A stretch of DNA of 64,000 nucleotides. It comes from Rhabdophis nuchalis (Eukaryota; Chordata; Lepidosauria; Squamata; Natricidae). The notes under the pieces are model-generated. The model did not search any database. It was not told the DNA's origin and saw only the letters and a list, made by a program, of their open reading frames with translations. This document shows positions 56,610 to 64,000 of this stretch, one piece after another. The DNA lies in assembly GCA_039707465.1 (NCBI GenBank), contig CM077648.1, forward strand, positions 29,763,119-29,827,118, read 5' to 3'. Made by a program: the position numbers and the translations under genes. Positions within the stretch are counted from its first letter, which is position 1, and each line of letters opens with the position of its first letter.

Positions 56610-57237
56610 TTTGCTTTTTAGTCTACTGAAAACTATTTTTCTTTTTTATGTTGTAGTGTTGTAATTTTCTTGTCTAAAAATTGTTTTATATTGTTCTCCT
56701 GTCATTTTAATTTCTTGCAAACGACAATAGAAAGGGCATAGCCTGTTGAGGAGTGTTCAGAAAACAAATATATACTTTCATATGCACTTATTTTCACAAC
56801 TGTACTCACAGGAATAAAAAGAAGAAGAAAGCAGCTTACAAAAGGCCCATTTCTAGGCCCCCAACATTTTGATAATTGATAGCTAGCAGAGAGATACTTA
56901 AATATACTTTGATACAGATACTTTGCTATAATTTAATGGTCAGCTAGATTTTTACATTCAAGGTATGGTAGCCCAGAAACTTCGACAGGGTGTCAAGAGA
57001 CAAGCAAACATGAAAACATGACACAAGTTTGTCCCTTTGGTAAATATGTCATGATGTCCCATATCAAAGAAAGATAATATGTGTGGCAATGGCACGACAC
57101 TGTTTTTGTTAGCTTGACAAAGGCATGAAATTGTTTGAAGACTTCTATGGAAACCTTACATTAATGTGTGGCTGGAGTTGCAGGAAAATGATTTCATATT
57201 CAAATGATGAAAAGATAAATACCATATACCATTCACA

Positions 57238-57277
<40 letters not shown>

Positions 57278-57783
57278 GTACTTCTGCAATGGAACTTTGC
57301 ATTTTCTGATGCTTTTTCTACTTTCTAAACATAGCTTTTTTGTTGTTTATTTTATTATAGACACTCTATTTTGATGTTTTGAACGCATTGCTGCTTTTGA
57401 AGGATTTAGTTGTTCCAGAAAATCTTTATTTTGAACAGATGTATTCTCTCTCCTCTCACTCTATTTGTGTGGCCGTGTGCAGGGTGTGCATGTGTGTGTG
57501 TCTGTGTGTAGAAAGAGAGGGAGAGAGGGAGGGAGTGATTGAGATTCTCAGAGACTGTCTGAACAAGTATCTGCAATTTCCTGGCAAGATTGGGTTTCCC
57601 ATTATCTCCTTCTTAGGGTTGTGAGAAAATAGGCACAAGCTGGCTTTGTGCCTAAGGTGGAACTAGAACTCAGGGTGTCATCTAGTTCGATGCCAAACTG
57701 ATTTTCACTGTATATACATTCTGCAACAAATAAAAATAACAACATACTGTAATGATGAACAAAAAGGCAAATGTGTGTTATAT
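56610..57783. other. Unique stretch with simple repeats
   Basis: A (CA)19 run lies at 57239-57276 and a GT/GA-rich stretch at about 57485-57540. No gene or repeat family is recognised. Confidence 0.55.
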
Positions 57784-58102
57784 CAGGGGTCCCCAACCTT
57801 TTTGGCACCAGGGACTGGTTTCATTTTAAAGAAAATTCCACGGACCAGTGGGCATGGCTCAGCTGGCGTAGAGGGGGAGGGGGGAGGGGGAATAGGCGGC
57901 GCATGCGCGCATGGGGGGGCGAGTAGGCTCACTTGCCCCTCTCGGCCCCCAACAGCACGAGCGGCTGTGCCTGCGCTCTCCTGCCCCTGGTGCGCGCTCT
58001 GCTCAGGGGGCTGCCCCCTCCTCCCTCCTCCTCTTCTCCGGCCTGGTTCCTATCAAGCCACGGACCGGCACCAGTCCGCGGCCCGGGGGTTGGGGACCCC
58101 TG
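57784..58102. mobile_element. Non-autonomous hAT element, GGTCCCCAACC family
   Basis: It opens CAGGGGTCCCCAACCTTTTT and closes GGGGGTTGGGGACCCCTG. Flanks TGTTATAT and TGTTACAT match at 7 of 8. The interior has GGGACTGGTTTC and CCACGGACCGGCACC phrases and high GC. It is non-coding. Confidence 0.87.
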
Positions 58103-58908
58103 TGTTACATAACATTTCTACAGAGGCAGCTATCCCACTGCTGATTTTTAAAATTTGACCAGCATCTTCTATTATATAGTGCACAGATATGTGGGGGGGG
58201 GGGGGGGTTGTTGTTGTTGTAAGATGAAGTACTGTCTAGATTTTGTCCAATGACACAATCACACAAAATTTAGAATTCAGAATTTGCTGCTGAACCTCTG
58301 GTTTATTTGGGAGCAGCCTATAAAACTCATCTATCTCCAGTTTTTATTATTAATAATAAAGGATGTAAGCTGTTCTGAGTAAAGCTGCTTTATATTGTGT
58401 GGCAGTTAGTCATTGTCAGATCTTAGTGACTACATACAATAAATAGATTTTCTCCATGACAATCTCTCCCTAACCTGGGCTTTCATATTTAATTGCCACT
58501 GTAACTAAATCCATCCAATTTGCTGCTGGTTGTGTTCTTCCTGTTTTTCCTTCAACCTGTATCTTTTCAAGTTTTAGGATTATCTCCAGAAATTTACATC
58601 TGGTGAAGGAAAATGATGAAATTATGCACTGATGGCCTTTTTTCAAAAAGACAAAGAAAAGTAGAAAGCTCAACAAAGTAAAAATATTTTTTTTTCTTCT
58701 AAATTTTCCCCCCCCTCTAGGTTTGCTTTGGAACGAGCAAAGTTTTTCCTTTTATTTACAGGACAATATTCATCAAAACTGTATCATTTAAAACAATAAG
58801 TCCATTTTAAAGATTTAAACAATACAGTTAAAAGAGGAACAGCGGTAGATGCAAGCATTTCATACTGACTCATCAGTACCAACAATACAATAATGCAGTT
58901 AAAAATCA
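58103..58908. other. Unique stretch
   Basis: A 15-base G run lies at 58193-58207. Nothing else is recognised. Confidence 0.5.
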
Positions 58909-58916
58909 GCCTAAAC

Positions 58917-59051
58917 CAGGGGTCTGCAAAGTCGGCTCTTTTAAGACTGGTGGACTTCAACTCCCAGAGTTCCCCAGCCAGCATAGCTGGCTGGGGAACT
59001 CTGGGAGTTGAAGTCCACCAGTCTTAAAAGAGCCGACTTTGCAGACCCCTG
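58917..59051. mobile_element. Foldback hAT element, copy 6
   Basis: A 135-bp palindrome with CAGGGGTCTGCAAAGTCGGC ends, a third subfamily by its outer 25 bp. The exact octamer GCCTAAAC lies at 58909-58916 and 59052-59059. Core phrases CTTCAACTCCCAGAGTTCCC and CAGCCAGCATAGCTGGCTG are shared with the others. Confidence 0.93.
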
Positions 59052-59099
59052 GCCTAAACTATAAGATATGCATGGAGAAACAGCTATCTGGGGGGCATA

Positions 59100-59315
59100 A
59101 ATGAACAAAAATGACAATTTTTTCACTCATTTTTGCCCTCCCCAGCCCCCAGGAGCACTCTGGAAGCCTCCTAAAGGCTATGTACAGCCATTTTTGCAAA
59201 GGGAGCGGAGTTTCGGGAGGCCAGAAATGCCGTATTCAGTGTATAAGATGCAACCAGATTTTCACCCTCTTTTTTGAGGGGAACAAGATGCATCTTACGC
59301 TCCAAAAAATATGAT
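59100..59315. mobile_element. TA-inserted MITE family 2, partial
   Basis: The right end CTTACGCTCCAAAAAATATGA and the GGAGCACTCTGGAAGCCTCC phrase match 12356-12650. The left terminus is missing. Confidence 0.65.
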
Positions 59316-59373
59316 AGTATTCACAATGACATATGGGAAAGCATTGTAAGCACTGATTCAGTTGAAGGGGGAG

Positions 59374-59672
59374 TGTTAGATCAGACAAAGGATGCCGACT
59401 CAGGCATGGTCAAAACAACAGGAACATTTATTTACACTATTTACAACACACTCAAGATTCAACTGGCAAGGTTTCTTCTCTGGCAACCTCTTATATAGAG
59501 TTACCAGGCAGGAAAACTCCTAGCAAGCAATTGCAACATTGTAACTCCTTTCCAGACAGATTCCAGTCAGCTCGTCTCAGTCAATTAACGCAGCTGCCTG
59601 ATCTGTTCTGGAATGCGGTGACTCACAGGTTACCAGACTTGCTGTCTGGGTTGTAGACCTGAGGACTCAACA
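59374..59672 (-). repeat. 3' LTR of the gypsy element
   Basis: In element orientation it starts TGTTGAGTCC (59672) and ends TCTAACA (59374). It holds a TATA-like CTCTATATAAGAGG at about 59490-59503 and an AATAAA signal at about 59428-59433. Length is 299 bp. The partner LTR is outside the window, so identity between LTRs cannot be read. Confidence 0.88.
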
Positions 59673-61537
59673 CTCCTTCCCCCATAGTCAGTGCGCATGT
59701 GTCCAGGCTCTCTGTCCATCACAGTACATGCGCACGCGTATTCGTTCAGATAGGCGGGGCGGTGTCGGGTCCGCCCCGAACGCCTTAGTTCCTGCGGAGA
59801 GTTCGGCGCGGGCAGCAGGTCCCGTGGAAGCTCCTCCCTGCGGGGAGTGGAGCTTTCGCCTGCATCACTGCGGCCTGCCCCCGGAGGTGGAGTCGCCGTA
59901 GCTGGAATTGGCGATAATAGTAAGTCCGGGCGAGGGGGCGTGGCGACCGGGCTTGAGGTAGTTGACGGTTGCTGGCAGGCAGCGTTCTGGTAGGGTGGGC
60001 CTCCGATGGGCGAGGCCCACAGCTCAGTGTCAGGTTGAGTGGCATGGTCCTGACGGCCTCCCCAGGCGGTGCCTGACGAGGAGAGGCCTGGACAGGCAAG
60101 GGTCTCAGGATTTCCAAACTGCGGCTCGGCTTGAACAAGGAACAATGGCCCAACGGGGGCCAACGGGCAGAAATGGCCTGGTGTGGTGAAGGCTGTCTCG
60201 GGCAGGCGGCGCCTCAGTTGATCCAGGTGGTGGCGCCACTCAGATTTATCATGAAGGCCAACCCTGTAAGAACAGGGGCCAGTTAAGTCCAAAATGGTGG
60301 CGGCAATCCATCGCGGCTCCCCTGAGAAGTTCCTTGCCCAAACTAGGTCCCCAATTTTAAATAAGCGAGGGGCGGAAATCTGCAGGTTGCTCCTCTGCAA
60401 CCCGTCGTAATCGGGGTGCAGTCTGTCCAGGGTGGTCCGCAAGCGTCGGCCCATCAAGAGCTCTGCGGGGCTTTTCCCTGTGGCCGGACAAGGTGTGACA
60501 TGCTGTCCCAAGAGGTATGCAGCCACCCTTGCCTGCCAGTCCCCTTTATCCAAACGGGCCAAGGCTTCCTTGGCCGAGCGGACTGCTCGTTCCGCGCGTC
60601 CATTAGACGCCGGGTGATAAGGGGCAACCGGCGCGTGGCGGATCCCTTGGGTGGCCAGAAAATCCAAGAAGGTGGAGGACTGAAATTGGGGCCCGTTATC
60701 CGACACAATGACGTCCGGCAACCCGTGGGTCGCGAACAGGCGGCGCAAGGCGCGCACTGTGCTCTCCGCTGTGGTGGAAGCCATGATAATCACCTCCACC
60801 CAGCGGGAGAACGCGTCCACCACCACAAGGAAAGTCTGGCCATGGAAGGGACCCGCGAAATCCAAGTGGAGCCTGGACCACGGGCTCCTGGGGACGTCCC
60901 ACTCCCTCGGCGGGGAGACCAGCGGGGCCGGCCGGGACGATTGGCAGGAGGAGCAGGCGGCCACCCATTCCGCCACTTCAGCATCCATGCCAGGCCACCA
61001 GACATAGCTCCGGGCTAAAGCCTTCATACGGACGATGCCTGGGTGGTTGGCATGGAGCGACTGAAGAACCATGTGTCTGAGAGGGGAAGGGACGATGACC
61101 CGATCTCCCCAACACAAGCACCCGCAATGGAGCGAGAGCTCCAGCTGGCGTGACTTGTAAGGCCGAAAGTCTTCGGCCACGCTGCCCGAAGGCCAGCCCC
61201 TCAGCACCCATCGGCAGACCTGGGCGAGGACGGGGTCTGCGCGGGTGTGAGCGGCGACGGCGGATGAGGACAGGGGCAAGTCCAACTCCGCGACCATCAG
61301 GACAGAGAGGGCAGGCACAGGGGTCGGATCCGGCCCCGGGAGAGGGCAGCGGCTCAGGGCATCAGCATGCCCTATCTGCTTGCCAGGACGGTATAGCAGC
61401 GTATAGTCATACGCTGCCAGGAATTCCGTCCAGCGGGTCATCCTGGGCGACAGGATGGGGGGGGGGGGTCGGACAGTCACCGGCCAACAGCCCAAGGAGT
61501 GGCTTGTGGTCCGTGACAACAGAAAATGTCCGCCCAT
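59630..61537 (-). CDS. Gypsy integrase-bearing part of pol
   Basis: The frame is 635 codons. The first ~23 residues are read past a frameshift and are probably not native. The RNase H end (ILSPRMTRWTEFLAAYDYTL, PGKQIGHADALSR) is at about 28-63. The integrase zinc domain spans LHANHPG (161-167) to CSSC (195-198). The catalytic core has D226 (HLDFAGP), D280 (SDNGPQF) and E316 (NGRAERA) with 35 residues between the last two, a D,D35E pattern. A GPY/F-type region (LTGPCSYRV, about 418-426) follows. The Pro-rich end runs into the LTR. It would insert the cDNA into the genome. All catalytic residues are present. Confidence 0.92.
   Translation of the reverse strand: MGGHFLLSRTTSHSLGCWPVTVRPPPPILSPRMTRWTEFLAAYDYTLLYRPGKQIGHADALSRCPLPGPDPTPVPALSVLMVAELDLPLSSSAVAAHTRADPVLAQVCRWVLRGWPSGSVAEDFRPYKSRQLELSLHCGCLCWGDRVIVPSPLRHMVLQSLHANHPGIVRMKALARSYVWWPGMDAEVAEWVAACSSCQSSRPAPLVSPPREWDVPRSPWSRLHLDFAGPFHGQTFLVVVDAFSRWVEVIIMASTTAESTVRALRRLFATHGLPDVIVSDNGPQFQSSTFLDFLATQGIRHAPVAPYHPASNGRAERAVRSAKEALARLDKGDWQARVAAYLLGQHVTPCPATGKSPAELLMGRRLRTTLDRLHPDYDGLQRSNLQISAPRLFKIGDLVWARNFSGEPRWIAATILDLTGPCSYRVGLHDKSEWRHHLDQLRRRLPETAFTTPGHFCPLAPVGPLFLVQAEPQFGNPETLACPGLSSSGTAWGGRQDHATQPDTELWASPIGGPPYQNAACQQPSTTSSPVATPPRPDLLLSPIPATATPPPGAGRSDAGESSTPRREELPRDLLPAPNSPQELRRSGRTRHRPAYLNEYACACTVMDREPGHMRTDYGGRSVESSGLQPRQQVW
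59673..59686 (-). promoter_or_regulatory. Polypurine tract for plus-strand priming
   Basis: In element orientation the bases GGGGGAAGGAG directly precede the LTR start, the normal place for the purine primer left by RNase H. Confidence 0.8.
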
Positions 61538-63995
61538 AGAGGTAATTGTGGAACTTCTTAATCCCGGACACTACAGCCAAAGCCTCCTTGTCGATTTGGC
61601 TGTAGTTTCTCTCTGTTTGAGACATTGTCCGGGAGTAAAAAGCAATGGGGGCTTCCGAGCCGTCTGGAAAGACGTGGCTAAGGACAGCCCCCAGGCCAAA
61701 AGGGGAGGCATCGCATGCAAGCGTCAGAGGAAGCCTGTCATGGTACTGGACTAGTACCGCATCTGATGTGAGCATGGCTTTGACAGCCGCGAACGCATGC
61801 GCTTCGCGGCTGCCCCAGCGCCAGGCCGCAGATCGGTCGAGCAACCGATGCAGCGGCTCGGCTAGCGATGCCTTGTGGGGAATAAATGGCGCGTAGAAAT
61901 TTAAAAGGCCGAGGAATGCCTGCAGCTCCGTTTTGGAGGCAGGAGTGGGGGCTTTTTGGATGGCCTCGACCTTGGAGGGGGTTGGGTGGATTCCTTGGGC
62001 ATCAATCATGAAGCCCAGGAATTCCACCCTCGGCGCAGCAAACGTACATTTGCTACGCTTCAACTTTAAACCCGCGCCCCTGAAAACTCTGAGGACCTTC
62101 CGCAACGTCTTGGCGAGTTCTGATATGCTGGAAGCAGCAATCAGGACGTCGTCAAAGTACGGTACAACGCCAGGGAGCCCATGGAGCAGTCGCTCCATGA
62201 GGCTCTGGAAGATCCCCGGGGCCACGGACACGCCGAATTGTAGGCGGCGACAGCGGAAAGCCCCACGGTGGGTGACGATGGTCTGCGCCTCCGCAGCCTC
62301 GTCGTCCACCGGGAGCTGTTGGTAGGCCTGCGCCATATCCAGTTTCGCGAACACTCGACCCCGTCCCAAAGAGTGAAGCAGGTCTTGCACTACCGGAACC
62401 GGGTATGGGTTCGCCTGAAGCCCGAGGTTGATCATCGACTTATAGTCGGCGCAGATCCTCACGGACCCGTCGGGCTTAATGGGAACCACAATTGGGGTCT
62501 CCCATTTTGCCTGATCGACGGGTTCGAGCACGCCCTGCGCCACTAATCGATCTAATTCCGCTTCAACCTTGGGCTTCAGCGCGAACGGCAGCCTGCGGGC
62601 CTTCAAGCGGACAGGAGCAACCTGGGGATCCAGGTTTAGGGAAACGGGGGTGCCCTTGTACGTTCCTAGGCTGCCATCGAAGACGTCATTGAACTCTCTG
62701 ATCACTACGTCTACCGGAGAACTGGCTGGCACGCTGTGTACTCCTTGGACTGACAGTCCCAAGGCCGGAAGCCAGTCCAATCCAATCAAGGCAGCTAGGG
62801 ATTTGGCCACAACCAAGATGGGAAGGGATCTATGGAAGGAGCCGTAGTCTACCCTCACTCTATGCAGTCCTAGAATGGGGATTTGCGAGCCCTGGTAGTC
62901 CTTTAGGATTGTTGCCATGGGGCTGAGATCTCGCTTCCTGAGCTGGGGGCGCAGCTTAATTAATTGTGCCCAGGAAATAAGCGATCTAGAGGACCCGGAG
63001 TCTATTTCCATTTTTACACCCACCCCCTCTAAGCAAACCATTGTTGACAGTCTCATACTCTCTGCCTGGTCGTAGTTTAGAGCTGGGGGCATCTCCGACA
63101 GCACGAAGCAGTCAGTCGGCTGTGGCTGGTAGCGTCTCGAACGCTTCTGCGACGCTTGTTGTCCTGGTGGAGCGGCTCTGGAGGCAGCAGCTGAAGTTGT
63201 CGTTGGTGCGGCAGCACGACACACGGCTGCTAGGTGTCCTTTCCTGCCACATCTGCGGCACACCGATGCCTTGAAGGGGCACTCAGGTCTCTGGTGGGCA
63301 CCTCCGCAGCCTATGCAGCTCCCGGACTTCTGCTGGGGTGCGAATGCATGATTACGCACACGCCCGGTCACCCTCAAGCATTCCTCTTGGTCTTCCTCCT
63401 CCATCTCGTCTAGCGGGGCTATCTCGTCCACTAGACACGCTCGCGGGGTGGGGAAGAGAGGAGGGCGCGCGCGGCCCATGTCAGATGTGGAAATCTCTGA
63501 CAGTTCCGCCGCACAGGCTTCTTCCACCGCTTGCTCGAGAGTCAGTACAGTTTTTGAGAGCAAGCGGCGCTTTAGGTGGATGTCTTTTATGTCGCATACA
63601 AACTGCTCCAGCAGGGATTCCTCCAGGAAGCCTGCGAGGAACTCGCAGGGAATTGCGGTGGCTCTCAATTTCTGAAGGAATTCGGCTACTGATTGTTGCG
63701 GTTGTTGCACACATTGCCTGAATGCGTAGCGGTGTGCTTTGCAGGAAGGTACAGTCGTGTAGTGTGCTCTCAGGCGGCCCAGGAGATCGTCCCAGGGCAC
63801 TTCGTGTACCGCGGCGGGTGCTGCTATGGTTCGGGCAGTAGCGAACAATTCTGGGCCGCCGCACTGGAGGAAAAGGCTCAGCTTCCTTGCAGGCGCGAGT
63901 TCGCCGTAGTCACTCGCTATCAGGAAGCACTCGAAACGGGCTAAGAAGGAAGCCCATTGTTCCTTCATCTGGTCGAACTGCGCAAACGGAGGCAT
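61407..63995 (-). CDS. Gypsy gag-protease-reverse transcriptase-RNase H
   Basis: The frame is 862 codons starting MPPFAQFDQ, 5 bp from the window edge, so the true start may lie further out. Gag spans about 1-260, with two zinc knuckles, C227-C230-H234-C239 (CX2CX3HX4C) and C246-C249-H254-C259 (canonical CX2CX4HX4C). The protease active site is IDSGSSRSLI (331-340). Reverse transcriptase has LDMAQAYQQL (552-561, Asp553) and YFDDVLIA (613-620). RNase H has acidic Asp762 (ACDASPFG), Glu804 (KEALAV) and Asp829 (TDHKP). Gag and pol share one frame with no shift between them. The last ~20 residues follow a 12-base G run (61457-61468, a C run in coding sense) that changes frame, so the integrase part continues in the overlapping frame. 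Confidence 0.93.
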   Translation of the reverse strand: MPPFAQFDQMKEQWASFLARFECFLIASDYGELAPARKLSLFLQCGGPELFATARTIAAPAAVHEVPWDDLLGRLRAHYTTVPSCKAHRYAFRQCVQQPQQSVAEFLQKLRATAIPCEFLAGFLEESLLEQFVCDIKDIHLKRRLLSKTVLTLEQAVEEACAAELSEISTSDMGRARPPLFPTPRACLVDEIAPLDEMEEEDQEECLRVTGRVRNHAFAPQQKSGSCIGCGGAHQRPECPFKASVCRRCGRKGHLAAVCRAAAPTTTSAAASRAAPPGQQASQKRSRRYQPQPTDCFVLSEMPPALNYDQAESMRLSTMVCLEGVGVKMEIDSGSSRSLISWAQLIKLRPQLRKRDLSPMATILKDYQGSQIPILGLHRVRVDYGSFHRSLPILVVAKSLAALIGLDWLPALGLSVQGVHSVPASSPVDVVIREFNDVFDGSLGTYKGTPVSLNLDPQVAPVRLKARRLPFALKPKVEAELDRLVAQGVLEPVDQAKWETPIVVPIKPDGSVRICADYKSMINLGLQANPYPVPVVQDLLHSLGRGRVFAKLDMAQAYQQLPVDDEAAEAQTIVTHRGAFRCRRLQFGVSVAPGIFQSLMERLLHGLPGVVPYFDDVLIAASSISELAKTLRKVLRVFRGAGLKLKRSKCTFAAPRVEFLGFMIDAQGIHPTPSKVEAIQKAPTPASKTELQAFLGLLNFYAPFIPHKASLAEPLHRLLDRSAAWRWGSREAHAFAAVKAMLTSDAVLVQYHDRLPLTLACDASPFGLGAVLSHVFPDGSEAPIAFYSRTMSQTERNYSQIDKEALAVVSGIKKFHNYLYGRTFSVVTDHKPLLGLLAGDCPTPPPHPVAQDDPLDGIPGSV

Positions 63996-64000
63996 TGTCG

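Larger units (their letters stand above)
59374..64000 (-). mobile_element. Ty3/gypsy LTR retrotransposon, open at the right edge
   Basis: Reading leftward, the element has gag, protease, reverse transcriptase, RNase H and integrase in the Ty3/gypsy order, then a polypurine tract and a 299-bp 3' LTR. The 5' LTR and primer-binding site lie beyond the window. No envelope-like frame follows integrase. The integrase and overall layout resemble vertebrate elements annotated as K02A2.6-like (mag-type lineage); this is from memory of the family, not a search. Across about 4.4 kb I see one clear coding lesion, so the copy is recent. Confidence 0.93.

Noticed and set aside
59674..61537. Envelope gene after integrase (retrovirus-like element)
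   Set aside because: The region after the integrase core is Pro-rich and runs into the LTR, with no signal peptide, furin site or membrane segment.
59962..63944. Many plus-strand frames opposite the gypsy element
   Set aside because: They are antisense shadows of gag-pol with no independent motif; the minus-strand frames carry all catalytic residues.

Overview
The window is nuclear DNA from a vertebrate, almost certainly a squamate reptile and more likely a snake than a lizard. This rests on repeat content. It holds BovB (RTE), CR1, L2-like, R4/Dong-like and L1-type non-LTR elements, tRNA-derived squamate SINEs, a Ty3/gypsy LTR retrotransposon, a solo LTR, a SPIN-like hAT element, many non-autonomous hAT elements with 8-bp target duplications, and several MITE families inserted at TA. 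Species was not determined. I recognise no host protein-coding exon, tRNA, rRNA or CRISPR array. All recognisable coding sequence belongs to transposable elements.

Layout. 1-6.9 kb: AT-rich DNA with an old R4-like LINE (minus strand) split by a TA-inserted MITE, a hAT MITE, a SINE and CR1 remnants. 6.97-9.37 kb: a 5'-truncated L2-like LINE (minus) with an open 742-codon reverse-transcriptase frame. 10-13.4 kb: a dense cluster with a hAT MITE, an inverted Penelope-like repeat, a foldback hAT element, a SINE, nested TA MITEs and a solo LTR. 15.6-17.8 kb: three R4-like fragments head to tail, separated by ATT-type microsatellites. 19.7-26.2 kb: nested MITEs, two foldback elements, BovB and CR1 pieces. 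26-39 kb: mostly unique AT-rich DNA with CR1 tails, BovB and a 282-bp ATATT tract. 40.3-42.2 kb: two more L2-like copies. 44.1-44.45 kb: a hAT MITE and a SPIN-like element sharing one duplicated target. 46.04-46.66 kb: a young polyadenylated insertion carrying only the end of an L1-type ORF1. 48.7-59.3 kb: CR1, three foldback elements, further MITEs and a 620-bp pyrimidine minisatellite. 59.37-64.0 kb: a nearly intact Ty3/gypsy element (minus) with its 3' LTR, running off the right edge.

The elements work as autonomous and dependent pairs only by inference. L2, CR1, BovB, R4 and gypsy encode their own replication proteins. SINEs, MITEs, foldback elements and the ORF1-only insertion would need enzymes supplied from elsewhere. 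The strongest leads are the ORF1-only insertion, the foldback family that shortens symmetrically from its centre, the shared hAT target, and the R4 array in ATT repeats.
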